A stretch of DNA of 46,757 bases from Bacteroidota bacterium (GCA_021831685.1 JAKBMG010000178.1:1-46757); one strand, 5' to 3'. Shown: positions 26,693 to 35,423, counted from the stretch's first letter. A program made the numbers and translations. Notes: generated by a model from the letters alone, not told the origin.

Positions 26693-27528
26693 TAGGAAAT
26701 TTAGAACTTAAAATAACAGATCCGCAAAAGCAAATTGCTAACCCGGCAGAGGTGCCGGATCACTATACGGATGCTCAAAAAGCAAAAATTGAAAATGCAG
26801 CTAAACAGTTTGAAAGTCTTTTAACTTCTATGATGTTAAAAAGCATGACAAAAACTTCTGAAGGAATGTTTGGCGATAAAAGTTTTGGCGGAGATTACTT
26901 CGATACTGTATTTCAAAATGAAATCGCCTCATTCATATCTAAAAATAAAAGTATGGGAGTTGCTAATGTCCTTTATAAGAAAATTACGGGCGAAGATATG
27001 GATTCTAAAGCTCAAAGTAGTCAGCTTTCTCCTTTAAATAATGGATCGAACTCTGATCTCAAATTAAATAATGATTCTATTCCTATTACGCCAAGCACTA
27101 AATCGACTGATAGGCTTAGCCGGTATGATGATATAATTAATTCGGCATCACAGCAATTTGGCGTTGATAAAAACTTAATAAAGTCTGTTATCTTAACTGA
27201 GTCCGCCGCAAACGAAAGAGCAGTTTCAAGTGAAAAAGCAAAAGGTTTAATGCAGCTTATAGACTCCACTGCTAAAGAAATGGGAGTTTCAAATGTGTGG
27301 GATCCCAAGCAAAATATTTTAGGAGGAACAAAATATTTAGCTCAAATGCTTCAGAAATTTAATGGGAATGTAGACCTTGCGCTTGCATCTTACAATGCCG
27401 GACCTCAAAACGTCGAAAAATATGGTGGCGTTCCTCCATTTGAGGAAACTCAAAATTATATTAAAAGAGTTATGGGTTATTTAAACCATTTAAAAGGAGC
27501 AGCAAATGGAACTGAACAATCTATTTAA
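26689..27528 (+). CDS. flgJ: FlgJ: rod-binding domain fused to a lytic transglycosylase
   Basis: Rod cap with built-in peptidoglycan hydrolase. Residues 30-105 are the rod-binding domain (AAKQFESLLTSMMLKSMTKT, then GGDYFDTVFQNEIASFISK). Residues 145-275 form an SLT (goose-lysozyme-like) domain with catalytic Glu171 (SVILTESAANERAVS), KAKGLMQLIDSTAKEMGV and LALASYNAGPQNVEKYGGVP. Enterobacterial FlgJ carries an N-acetylglucosaminidase instead. FlgN starts inside its 3' end in another frame. Confidence 0.93.
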   Translation: MIGNLELKITDPQKQIANPAEVPDHYTDAQKAKIENAAKQFESLLTSMMLKSMTKTSEGMFGDKSFGGDYFDTVFQNEIASFISKNKSMGVANVLYKKITGEDMDSKAQSSQLSPLNNGSNSDLKLNNDSIPITPSTKSTDRLSRYDDIINSASQQFGVDKNLIKSVILTESAANERAVSSEKAKGLMQLIDSTAKEMGVSNVWDPKQNILGGTKYLAQMLQKFNGNVDLALASYNAGPQNVEKYGGVPPFEETQNYIKRVMGYLNHLKGAANGTEQSI

Positions 27529-27958
27529 TGACCTTAAAAAACAGCATGAATTGCTGCAAAAATTTTTGGACTTAATTTCTTTGCAACAAAATGCGATAAT
27601 TAATAGTGATATCAAAGCTTTAGAAGAAACACTTAAAATAGAAAGCACTTTCTTTAACGAAATCGAAATTAGTCAAAAACTGATGATTGAAACTATCAAA
27701 AATCTCTCTGAAAAGTATTCTTTGAATCTAAAATCAAATAAATTATCAGATTTTCTGGAAGCGCTGAAAGATAAGAATGAGGTAAAGCTCGGTGGTTTCT
27801 TCAAACTACAAGCTTCTCTAAAAAAATTAATTAGTAACATTAATAATGTAAACAACCAGAATAAAATGTTAATCAGCCAGGCAAGAAATTTTATTAAAGA
27901 GATCATCGGTGTATTTGCAAACTCAAATAAAAGTCCAATTTTAGATAGGAAAGTTTAA
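27506..27958 (+). CDS. flgN: Flagellar export chaperone FlgN
   Basis: Cytoplasmic chaperone for the hook-junction proteins FlgK and FlgL. The 150 residues are wholly helical, with the FlgN-type opening (LNNLFNDLKKQHELLQKFLD) and a helical end (KKLISNINNVNNQNKMLISQ). Conservation is low, so its place directly before flgK and flgL is the main support. A GGAG site precedes the ATG, which lies inside flgJ (23-base overlap). No flgM is beside it, unlike many loci. Confidence 0.85.
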   Translation: MELNNLFNDLKKQHELLQKFLDLISLQQNAIINSDIKALEETLKIESTFFNEIEISQKLMIETIKNLSEKYSLNLKSNKLSDFLEALKDKNEVKLGGFFKLQASLKKLISNINNVNNQNKMLISQARNFIKEIIGVFANSNKSPILDRKV

Positions 27959-29320
27959 ATGAGTATAAGCAGTGTATTTGACATATCGCAAAAAAGTCTC
28001 GCAGCATACCAGGAGGCGCTTGATGTTACATCTAATAATATTGCTAATGCTTCAAACACGGATTATTCAAGGCAGCAAGTTGTTCTTACTCCTTCACAAC
28101 CCCAGCAATTAGGGAATTTTATATTTGGTACAGGTGTTGAACTTGGAAGTATTCAGCGCGCTTCAGATGCTTTAACTAACAGCCAGATAAGAACAAACAA
28201 CCAAAAATATTCTGATAATAATCAACGAAGTACTATTCTTAACCAGGTTCAGCAGCTATTCTCGGAACCTTCGTCCACCGGCTTATCGAGCCTTAGCACG
28301 GCATTTTTTAACTCATGGCAACAGCTTTCTGTAACTCCAAATTCTACTGCTCTAAGAAATAATGTAATACAGGCAGCGCAAAATTTAAGCAGCCAAATCC
28401 AAAATATTAACGATGGATTGAATTCCGTAAAATCCGATTTGACTTCCGAAGCCAATGGGCAGGTAACTCAACTAAACGCCGATATTAAACAGGTTCAAAA
28501 TCTCAACGCTCAAATATTTCAGGCGCAAAACTCAGGACAGCAACCTAATGATTTGCTGGATCAAAGAGATAAAGTGCTTAATGATTTAAGCAATATTGCC
28601 AATGTTCATATTAGTTTTGACTCAGGTAACTCTGCTCAAGTATCAATCGGCGGAGTTTTTGTTGCGGATCGAGCGACTTATACTCAGCTTCAATTATCAA
28701 ATACTAACGGAAAGATTAGTCTAACTACCACAGACGGCTCAGCTACTGCTTCATTGAATGGCGGTACACTCTTTGCTTTAACCGATATGTATGATAATAC
28801 AATTCCGTCGTATCAATCATCGCTTGATGATTATGTAAATAATTTGATGAACAGTGTAAATGCTCAGCATTCTACGGGCTATACTATAAACAATCCCCCG
28901 CAAACCTCGGTCAATTTCTTTAGCAGCTATCAGAGTGGCACTCTGACAATAAATCCGGCAATTGTACAAGACCCTAATAAAATTGCGGTGTCCAGTGATG
29001 GGACTGCGGGAAACGGAAACATAGCCTTAAATATTGCAAACCTTATTAATCAAAAAAATGCAAACGGTACCTCTTTGCTTGATACTTATAATCAGCTAAT
29101 TTCAAAAATAGGAAATGATACTCAAAGTGCTACTAATTCGGCTCAATCGTATCAATTGGTCCTAAAACAATTGCAAACACAAAAGGCTTCTATTTCCGGC
29201 GTATCCACGGACGAAGAGATGTCCAATGTAATTCAATATCAAAAATCTTATGATGCATCTGCCAAAATAATGTCGATTGCAAGCCAGATGTTGGATACTC
29301 TAATAGCGATGGTGGTATAA
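27959..29320 (+). CDS. flgK: Hook-filament junction protein FlgK (HAP1)
   Basis: First junction protein between hook and filament. The N-terminus has the rod/hook motif (LAAYQEALDVTSNNIANASN, TDYSRQQVVLTPSQP). A long helical region follows, with LNADIKQVQNLNAQIFQAQN and PNDLLDQRDKVLNDLSNIAN, and the C-terminus is GVSTDEEMSNVIQYQKSYDA, SAKIMSIASQMLDTLIAM. Length 453 is modest, without large inserted outer domains. It abuts flgN. Confidence 0.95.
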   Translation: MSISSVFDISQKSLAAYQEALDVTSNNIANASNTDYSRQQVVLTPSQPQQLGNFIFGTGVELGSIQRASDALTNSQIRTNNQKYSDNNQRSTILNQVQQLFSEPSSTGLSSLSTAFFNSWQQLSVTPNSTALRNNVIQAAQNLSSQIQNINDGLNSVKSDLTSEANGQVTQLNADIKQVQNLNAQIFQAQNSGQQPNDLLDQRDKVLNDLSNIANVHISFDSGNSAQVSIGGVFVADRATYTQLQLSNTNGKISLTTTDGSATASLNGGTLFALTDMYDNTIPSYQSSLDDYVNNLMNSVNAQHSTGYTINNPPQTSVNFFSSYQSGTLTINPAIVQDPNKIAVSSDGTAGNGNIALNIANLINQKNANGTSLLDTYNQLISKIGNDTQSATNSAQSYQLVLKQLQTQKASISGVSTDEEMSNVIQYQKSYDASAKIMSIASQMLDTLIAMVV

Positions 29321-29324
29321 AATT

Positions 29325-30581
29325 ATGAGAATATCAGACAGTATTTTTAATACGGATTATCTTAATAATCTAAATACAATAAAAAATAATGTGACGACTC
29401 TTCAGAATCAATTGGCTACTGGTAATAAAATTCAACAGCCGTCAGACTCGCCTTCCGGCACGAGTGAATTGCTTAGCTGGAATAGTCAATTAGATCAGAT
29501 GACTACATATTCAAGTAATATCGATAGTGCAACTTCGTTTGTCACTGATACTACTAACGCGATGCAAAGTATTCAAAATGAAATAACCACCGATTTAACG
29601 CAACTTACCTCGGTTAACAGTGCAACGGTTAGCAATACCGATCTTACTAACTATGCTAATAAAATGAATCAATCTCTACAGACAATATTGGACCTGGCTA
29701 ATTCACAATCGGATGGGAAATATGTTTTTGGCGGGACAGATTTTGCGTCGGCGCCTTACAGCCTTTCTCCCGGTAATTCTTCCGTAGGTGTAAATACTGA
29801 CGTATCCGGTTCACAATCAATTAGAACATCTCAGAATGTTTTGCAGAAAATAAATATGAGCGGCTCTGAAGTGTTCGGAACAATTCTTTCTCAAAACGGA
29901 AATATTGATCCCACGACTGCTGTCGGGGCCACAGTTTCAGACCAAACAAGTGTTTACGATACTTCAGGGGCACAATATACTTTCAAAACAAATTATACGA
30001 AGACCACAGCAGATACTTATTCAATGACTTACGACATTGTTGACGGCAGCGGAAATACTGTCCTTGCTCAACCGCCGGCACCAAAATCATTTGTATTTAA
30101 TTCAGCTAATGGTTCACTGCAAACAGTAAACGGGCAAACACCTGCTCCGATTCAAATTAACCTCCCTTCTAAAAATATCTATTTTACTTTTGATCCAACT
30201 GGGATAAATGAAAACACAGGAGCCTCATCTTTATCAACTTCTGCTAACCAAACTACGGACATTTTTAATACTTTGATTGCTGTAAGAAATAATCTTCAAG
30301 CCGGAACAAAACCGACTGCTGCTCAAATTCAAGCTATAACAGATTTTAATAACAGGCTTTTAGATAATATTGCTAAAGCAGGCAACAATACTAACCAACT
30401 TAGCAATTCAAAAACCTTGTTAACAAACCAACAAACTCAATTACAAAGTATGATTTCAAATGTTCAGGGAGTTGATGTTGCTAAATCGGTTGTTGACCTT
30501 CAGAATCAACAAAATGTTCTTCAGGATATTTACCACATGGCGGCTATGGTCAGCTCAAATTCATTATTGAATTACTTATGA
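29325..30581 (+). CDS. flgL: Hook-filament junction protein FlgL (HAP3) with a hook-like inserted domain
   Basis: Second junction protein, flagellin-like at both ends: MRISDSIFNTDYLNNLNTIK, TLQNQLATGNKIQQPSDSPS, and C-terminal GVDVAKSVVDLQNQQNVLQD. It has 418 residues, against about 300 usually. The extra block at about 208-295 (VYDTSGAQYTFKTNYTKT, FVFNSANGSLQT, KNIYFTFDPTG) resembles the D2-type block of FlgE in this window. The start lies four bases after flgK and the stop overlaps the first motA. Confidence 0.93.
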   Translation: MRISDSIFNTDYLNNLNTIKNNVTTLQNQLATGNKIQQPSDSPSGTSELLSWNSQLDQMTTYSSNIDSATSFVTDTTNAMQSIQNEITTDLTQLTSVNSATVSNTDLTNYANKMNQSLQTILDLANSQSDGKYVFGGTDFASAPYSLSPGNSSVGVNTDVSGSQSIRTSQNVLQKINMSGSEVFGTILSQNGNIDPTTAVGATVSDQTSVYDTSGAQYTFKTNYTKTTADTYSMTYDIVDGSGNTVLAQPPAPKSFVFNSANGSLQTVNGQTPAPIQINLPSKNIYFTFDPTGINENTGASSLSTSANQTTDIFNTLIAVRNNLQAGTKPTAAQIQAITDFNNRLLDNIAKAGNNTNQLSNSKTLLTNQQTQLQSMISNVQGVDVAKSVVDLQNQQNVLQDIYHMAAMVSSNSLLNYL

Positions 30582-31357
30582 TTAGAAAACTTAGCACACT
30601 GAGTGGTTTAGCTTTAGGAATACTTTCAATATTCGGAGCTTTCTTTTTGGAAGGCGGGACTTTTAGCGCCCTCTTCTTGATTCCTCCTTTGATCATTGTT
30701 TTTGGGGGAACATTTTCGACTGTAATTATTGGGTTTGGGTTTGAAAAGTTCAAAAATATTTTGAAGCTAACAAAGTTGGCTTACTTTCCCAATAAATATA
30801 ATTTACATAGACTTATAAATAATTTGATAGATATTTCGATAATATCAAGGAAGGAAGGTCTTCTTTCCATCGAAAAAAGATTAGACATGATTGATTATGT
30901 CTTTCCAAAAAAATTATTGAGGTATGCTATTGACGGAACTGACGCTGACTCTTTGCTAAGCCTTGCATCTTTGGAAATAAAATCAATGCAAGAACGTCAT
31001 TACTCAAACATTTTTATTTTTACGAAAATGGGCGGCTATGCTCCAACAATGGGCATTATCGGCACTGTTATGGGCTTGATAATGACGCTTGCAAATGCAG
31101 GCGGAGATCCAAATTCTTTAATTAAAAATATTGCCTCGGCATTTATTGCAACACTTTGGGGCGTTTTTAGTGCAAATATTTTATGGTTACCAATTGGCGA
31201 TAAGTTAAAAAAATGTCATCTGGAAGAAAAACATATGATGGAAATCTCGCTGGAAGGTATTTTAGCCTTACAGAGCGGAGAGATACCCTCAATAGTAAAA
31301 GCAAGGCTAATAAGCCTGCTTCCGCAAAGAGAGCAATTAGAACTGATGACTCCTTAG
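30578..31357 (+). CDS. motA: Flagellar stator protein MotA, first copy (Bacillus/PomA-like type)
   Basis: Four-helix stator subunit that forms the ion channel with MotB and pushes on FliG. The 259 residues include KLSTLSGLALGILSIFGAFF, SRKEGLLSIEKRLD, the TM3 motif GGYAPTMGIIGTVMGLIMTL and the TM4 region IASAFIATLWGVFSANILWL, ending LEGILALQSGEIPSIVKARL. This pattern is closer to Bacillus MotA/MotP and Vibrio PomA than to E. coli MotA. The coupling ion cannot be read safely from sequence. Confidence 0.93.
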   Translation: MIRKLSTLSGLALGILSIFGAFFLEGGTFSALFLIPPLIIVFGGTFSTVIIGFGFEKFKNILKLTKLAYFPNKYNLHRLINNLIDISIISRKEGLLSIEKRLDMIDYVFPKKLLRYAIDGTDADSLLSLASLEIKSMQERHYSNIFIFTKMGGYAPTMGIIGTVMGLIMTLANAGGDPNSLIKNIASAFIATLWGVFSANILWLPIGDKLKKCHLEEKHMMEISLEGILALQSGEIPSIVKARLISLLPQREQLELMTP

Positions 31358-32028
31358 AACTTGAAGAATCGCCTTTTCATGAAAGCGGCGATAAGGATCG
31401 TTATTTAATTACTTATGCAGATTTAATTACTCTTCTGCTGGGATTGTTCATTATTCTTTACACAATTTCTAATATTGATGCGCACAAATATCAAAAGGTT
31501 GTCAATGCAGCCGGCGATATTTTTGGAAGCCGGAGCAAGATTGTAAATCTAAATAATAATATTGTTAACAAACCTTCTGTTCCGGAATTAAGTTTGAAGG
31601 CTGAATTAACTAAACTTATTGATAAGTATCATTATAATAACTCAATCAGACTAGAACAAAATGCAAGAGGTATTACGATCCACATCTTGGACGATATTTT
31701 ATTTGCATCCGGAAGTGCAAATTTAGCAGATGGTTCTTTGATGATTCTTAATAGGTTAGCTAAAATTTTGAAAGAATTACCGAATGATATTAGAGTCGAA
31801 GGTCACACTGATAATGTACCAATTAATACGTCTGCCTTTCCCTCAAACTGGCATCTTTCGGTTGCACGGGCATTAAATACAGCTTATTATCTAATTAAAA
31901 ATGAAGAGCTAAACCCGGAGAAGATTTCAATCGTAGGTTACTCCGAATACAAACCGATTGATTCAAATGCTACGCCTGAAGGTAGAGCAACAAATAGAAG
32001 AGTTGATATTGTAATAATAAAAAAGTAA
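31213..32028 (+). CDS. motB: Flagellar stator protein MotB, first copy (start uncertain)
   Basis: Stator subunit anchored to peptidoglycan. The single helix carries the ion-binding Asp (YLITYADLITLLLGLFIILY; D70 in this numbering). The OmpA-like domain is at about 165-270 (DDILFASGSANLADGSLMIL, EGHTDNVPINTSAFPSNWHL, GRATNRRVDIVII). The only in-frame ATG is at 31213, which overlaps motA by 145 bases and adds about 45 residues before the usual start. There is no in-frame GTG or TTG; an ATT at 31336 would give a normal length. Confidence 0.88.
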   Translation: MSSGRKTYDGNLAGRYFSLTERRDTLNSKSKANKPASAKRAIRTDDSLELEESPFHESGDKDRYLITYADLITLLLGLFIILYTISNIDAHKYQKVVNAAGDIFGSRSKIVNLNNNIVNKPSVPELSLKAELTKLIDKYHYNNSIRLEQNARGITIHILDDILFASGSANLADGSLMILNRLAKILKELPNDIRVEGHTDNVPINTSAFPSNWHLSVARALNTAYYLIKNEELNPEKISIVGYSEYKPIDSNATPEGRATNRRVDIVIIKK

Positions 32029-32033
32029 AGGCT

Positions 32034-32417
32034 ATGAAAATTAACACAAGACAATTTGGCGAAATTGAGTTTAGTCCGGAATTAATGATTAATTTTAGTA
32101 CCGGAATTTTTGGATTTGAAAATCTAAAAAATTATTTGCTTATAAAAGTTGACGATGATTTTTTCTATTGGCTGAATTCTGTGGAAGAACCGGAAATTGC
32201 ATTCCCGCTTGTTGGCGTTAGGGTGATTGATGATAAATATCCCTTGGAGAATGAACACGAAGCTTTCGGAATTGTTACAATGAATCCTGACATCCTAAAT
32301 ATCTCGATTAATTTGAAAGCCCCTGTTTATATTAACCAAACAAATAAAACAGGGTTTCAAAAAATACTGGATAGTGAAAAATACCCGGTGAATTATAATT
32401 TATTCAAAGAAGAATAG
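32034..32417 (+). CDS. fliW: Flagellar assembly factor FliW (CsrA antagonist)
   Basis: Cytoplasmic regulator that binds either flagellin or CsrA, thereby linking flagellin pools to translation. The 127 residues show the family pattern: FGEIEFSPELMINFSTGIFG, FENLKNYLLIKVDDDFFYWL, and C-terminal LNISINLKAPVYINQTNKTG. It lies 12 bases before csrA, the usual FliW-CsrA arrangement of non-enteric bacteria, and just after the first motB. Confidence 0.95.
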   Translation: MKINTRQFGEIEFSPELMINFSTGIFGFENLKNYLLIKVDDDFFYWLNSVEEPEIAFPLVGVRVIDDKYPLENEHEAFGIVTMNPDILNISINLKAPVYINQTNKTGFQKILDSEKYPVNYNLFKEE

Positions 32418-32429
32418 CGCAGGAAAATT

Positions 32430-32684
32430 ATGCTCATATTAACCAGGAAAATAGATGAGGAAATTAAGATCGGCTCTGAAATTTCAATCAAAGTTCTTTC
32501 AATTTCTGAAGGTCAAGTAAAACTTGGCATTGCAGCTCCTAATAATGTTGAGATTTTCCGGAGCGAGATTTATCAAAAAATTAAGCAGGTAACAATTGAG
32601 GCTTTACAAAACAGCAGTAATAAACCTAAAGATCTCTCGAAACTGCGTTTAAATAATATTAGAAAATTGAATAATGAAAGTTGA
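32430..32684 (+). CDS. csrA: RNA-binding translational regulator CsrA
   Basis: Small dimeric RNA-binding protein that recognises GGA in leader hairpins and blocks or stabilises mRNAs. The core is intact (MLILTRKIDEEIKIGSEIS, IKVLSISEGQVKLGIAAPNN, VEIFRSEIYQKI). The 84 residues include an extended Lys-rich tail of about 20. An AGGA site precedes the ATG. It is paired with fliW, so control by FliW is expected. The flgE leader in this window is a candidate target. Confidence 0.96.
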   Translation: MLILTRKIDEEIKIGSEISIKVLSISEGQVKLGIAAPNNVEIFRSEIYQKIKQVTIEALQNSSNKPKDLSKLRLNNIRKLNNES

Positions 32685-33399
32685 ACAAGGAAAAACAACA
32701 GTACTTATTGTTGATGATTCTGATTTAATCTGCCATACTTTAAAAACATTTTTTAGCGATTTTAATCTTGAAGTTTTAACAAGTCATGATGGATTAGATG
32801 GTATTCAAAAGGCTGCTGTTAATAAACCTGCATTAATCTTTCTCGATCTTTTAATGCCAAACTTTGACGGTATTAAAATGCTGCAAGTTATTAAGGTGTT
32901 GGATAATCTTAAAAATATCCCCGTGATTGTAATTAGTGGTAACACTAATAGAACCAACGTAGTTACTGCAATCGAGAACGGGGCAGATAGAGTAATTTCC
33001 AAACCGCTGCAACGTGAAATTATCTTAAAAAATGTTGCTGAAATTTTTGGAGAAGATTTTTTAGCTAGATTAAAGAAGCCAAATTTGTTTTCAAATAATG
33101 AAATAAAAGATATTAAAAGAGAATTGGGAGAATATTTCCTGTCAACTTTTCCTCAAAAAAAAGAAAATATATTAAGAGCTCTTGACGAAGGTGATCATGA
33201 TACCCTGAAGTTTATTATGCATGAAATCAGAGGAATCGGTGGAACCATGGGATACCCAAATCTTAGTCTGTTAGGAAGTGTTATAGAAGATCAACTTGGA
33301 GGGAAATATTTGAACTGGGAAAAGCTAAGAGTGATGTGCGATCAGGTTTTTACAGCAGTTAGAGAAATTGAAGTGTCGTTAAAGAAATCAGAGGGATAA
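32674..33399 (+). CDS. Response regulator with receiver and Hpt domains (REC-Hpt)
   Basis: A 241-residue signalling protein. REC is at about 8-125 (VLIVDDSDLICHTL, phospho-acceptor Asp58 in LIFLDLLMPNFDG, Lys110 in RVISKPLQ). A helical Hpt domain is at about 140-235 with His183 (FIMHEIRGIGGTMGYPNLSL). It has no DNA-binding or enzymatic output, so it would act as a relay. It overlaps csrA by 11 bases and abuts the second motA, so it is transcribed with stators. Partners are probably encoded just downstream. Confidence 0.88.
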   Translation: MKVEQGKTTVLIVDDSDLICHTLKTFFSDFNLEVLTSHDGLDGIQKAAVNKPALIFLDLLMPNFDGIKMLQVIKVLDNLKNIPVIVISGNTNRTNVVTAIENGADRVISKPLQREIILKNVAEIFGEDFLARLKKPNLFSNNEIKDIKRELGEYFLSTFPQKKENILRALDEGDHDTLKFIMHEIRGIGGTMGYPNLSLLGSVIEDQLGGKYLNWEKLRVMCDQVFTAVREIEVSLKKSEG

Positions 33400-33400
33400 A

Positions 33401-34255
33401 ATGTTCGTTATTATTGGATTTTTTGTTGTAATTCTTTCAATAGTTGTCGGTTTCTTTATAGCCGGAGGGAATTTTTTACTGCTTCTTCAATATGCAGAGT
33501 TAATCACCATCGGTGGAGCAGCTGTGGGAAGCTTATTAATAGCCTCCCCAATTAGCCTTCTGGAAAAAATATTTGCGGAAATTCCGAAAGCCATTAAATC
33601 TGAAAATTATACAAAAAAGGATTATTTGGAATTGCTAAAATCGTTTAACGAATTGTTTCTTGTTGCGCAAAGAGATGGACTATTAGCAATCGAAAAACAT
33701 GTCGAAGATCCCCGTACGAGCCAAATTCTTTCAGTAAATAAGAAGTTTGTTAATAATGATCTAGCCAGGAATTTTTTTGCCGATACAATGAAAGTAATGC
33801 TTTCCGGTGGTGTTCCGCCGCATGAGTTAGAAGAATTAATAGATACTGAAATTGAAACTCTTGAAATTGAATCCAAACCTGTCCCCGCTGCCTTAGCAAG
33901 AGTAGGGGATTCTTTGCCCGGCTTAGGAATTGTTGCAGCGGTTTTAGGAATTATTGTTACAATGGCATCTATTGATAAAGGGGCTGAAGTAGTAGGGCAT
34001 CACGTTGCTGCGGCTTTAGTCGGAACTTTTCTGGGTGTGTTGCTTGCTTATGGGTTTGTAAATCCGCTCGCCGCAAATATTGAACATAATATGGAAACAA
34101 GAATGCGTTTATTCACCACCATTAAGGCCTGTATTGTTGCGTATGCTAAAGGCAATCCTCCAATTATTGCTATTGAAATTGCGCGAAGAACTATTTTCTC
34201 TGACGAAAGACCCACGTTTTCAGAGTTAGAAAATTATGTTAGAGGAAGAAGTTAA
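33401..34255 (+). CDS. motA: Flagellar stator protein MotA, second copy (E. coli-like type)
   Basis: Second four-helix stator subunit, 284 residues. Motifs match the proteobacterial type: TIGGAAVGSLLIASPISLLE, DGLLAIEKHVEDPRTS, the TM3 signature LARVGDSLPGLGIVAAVLGI and VGHHVAAALVGTFLGVLLAY, ending IAIEIARRTIFSDERPTFSE. It differs strongly from the first MotA in this window, so this is not a recent duplication. It lies one base after REC-Hpt and two before its MotB. Confidence 0.95.
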   Translation: MFVIIGFFVVILSIVVGFFIAGGNFLLLLQYAELITIGGAAVGSLLIASPISLLEKIFAEIPKAIKSENYTKKDYLELLKSFNELFLVAQRDGLLAIEKHVEDPRTSQILSVNKKFVNNDLARNFFADTMKVMLSGGVPPHELEELIDTEIETLEIESKPVPAALARVGDSLPGLGIVAAVLGIIVTMASIDKGAEVVGHHVAAALVGTFLGVLLAYGFVNPLAANIEHNMETRMRLFTTIKACIVAYAKGNPPIIAIEIARRTIFSDERPTFSELENYVRGRS

Positions 34256-34257
34256 CA

Positions 34258-35034
34258 ATGTCATTTGGAAATGATACACCACCCAGGATAGTAAAAAAAA
34301 TAAAAAAGTATTCGGGAGGACATCACGGCGGCGCATGGAAAGTAGCGTATGCAGATTTTGTTACTGCAATGATGGCTTTGTTTATTGTTTTATGGGTGCT
34401 GAGTCAAGATCAAAATGTAAGAAAACTTGTAGCAAATTATTTTAAAAACCCGATTGGCTTTTCAAATAAAGGACAAAACATACTTCAAGGGAATACCCCG
34501 TCCTTAATTAAAACTGACCAGATGAGCATGCAGGACGCGCGGGAAAAAGAAGTTGAAATTCTTAAAAAAATGGGCGATGAAATTATTGGCGATTTATCCA
34601 AAGATTCTAAGTTTAGCAACTTGACGGGGCAAATTAAAATTGAATTTGTTAAAGAAGGACTAAGAATTGAATTAGTTGAAGCCGCAAAAAATTTATTTTT
34701 TGAAATTGGTACTGCTAAGCTAACTAAGGAAGCGGAGCTTCTTTTAAGAAAAATAGGAGACGAATTGGCTAAATTGCCAAATGATATTATTATTGAAGGG
34801 CATACGGATGCCCGTCCATATTCTGGGGGAACAAACGGTTATACAAATTTTGAATTAAGCGCTGATAGGGCTAACTCTGCCAGGCGCGCTTTGACTTCCG
34901 GCAATCTTCCTGATAGCCAAATTTTTGAGGTAAGAGGATATGCCGATAGAGAGTTGAGAGATCCGAAAGATCCTTTTAATTTTGTAAATCGAAGAATTAG
35001 TATTATTATTAAGTATTTGAAAAACCAAGAATGA
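34258..35034 (+). CDS. motB: Flagellar stator protein MotB, second copy (E. coli-like type)
   Basis: Partner of the second MotA. N-terminal motif GGHHGGAWKVAYADFVTAMM holds the ion-binding Asp33, followed by the plug-like segment LVANYFKNPIGFSNKGQN. The OmpA-like peptidoglycan-binding domain is at about 140-255 (LFFEIGTAKLTKEAELLLRK, IIIEGHTDARPYSGG, DPFNFVNRRISIII). 258 residues. The following receiver gene begins inside its stop. Confidence 0.95.
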   Translation: MSFGNDTPPRIVKKIKKYSGGHHGGAWKVAYADFVTAMMALFIVLWVLSQDQNVRKLVANYFKNPIGFSNKGQNILQGNTPSLIKTDQMSMQDAREKEVEILKKMGDEIIGDLSKDSKFSNLTGQIKIEFVKEGLRIELVEAAKNLFFEIGTAKLTKEAELLLRKIGDELAKLPNDIIIEGHTDARPYSGGTNGYTNFELSADRANSARRALTSGNLPDSQIFEVRGYADRELRDPKDPFNFVNRRISIIIKYLKNQE

Positions 35035-35423
35035 AAAATATTTTAGTCATAGAAGACGATCCGATAACAATAACTTTGTATAAATATATTCTCAAAAAAG
35101 CGGGTTATAATTATTATATACTTGAAGACGGAAATGAAATAATAAACCTTTTGGAAGATGTAAAAATCCATTTGATTATCATGGATATTAGTTTAAGGAA
35201 CTCCTATCTTAATGGTCAAAAAATGGATGGAATTAAGCTTTCGAGTTATATAAAAGGAAACTCCAGGTATGAAAATATTCCAATTATTATCGTTACTGCA
35301 TATTCTGCGAAAATTGAAGGCGATGATTTTTTCAAAAGAAGCTTTGCTGACGATGTTTTAACAAAACCCATTGTGGATTTTAATTTATTTATTAGTAAAA
35401 TAAACACACAAATAAAAAATTGA
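35031..35423 (+). CDS. Single-domain response regulator (REC only)
   Basis: A 130-residue stand-alone receiver: ILVIEDDPITITLYKYILKK with acidic pair Glu8/Asp9/Asp10, phospho-acceptor Asp52 (HLIIMDISL), and Lys in DVLTKPIVDF. About eight extra residues (RNSYLNGQK) sit between the Asp52 loop and the usual DG turn, which might affect partner choice. It is not clearly CheY; the switch-binding surface cannot be judged. It overlaps motB by four bases, and the next gene's TTG start by its own stop. Confidence 0.88.
   Translation: MKNILVIEDDPITITLYKYILKKAGYNYYILEDGNEIINLLEDVKIHLIIMDISLRNSYLNGQKMDGIKLSSYIKGNSRYENIPIIIVTAYSAKIEGDDFFKRSFADDVLTKPIVDFNLFISKINTQIKN

Noticed and set aside
30578-35034. Recent duplication of motA-motB
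   Set aside because: The two pairs differ in motif type, length and DNA sequence, so they are old paralogues or of separate origin.
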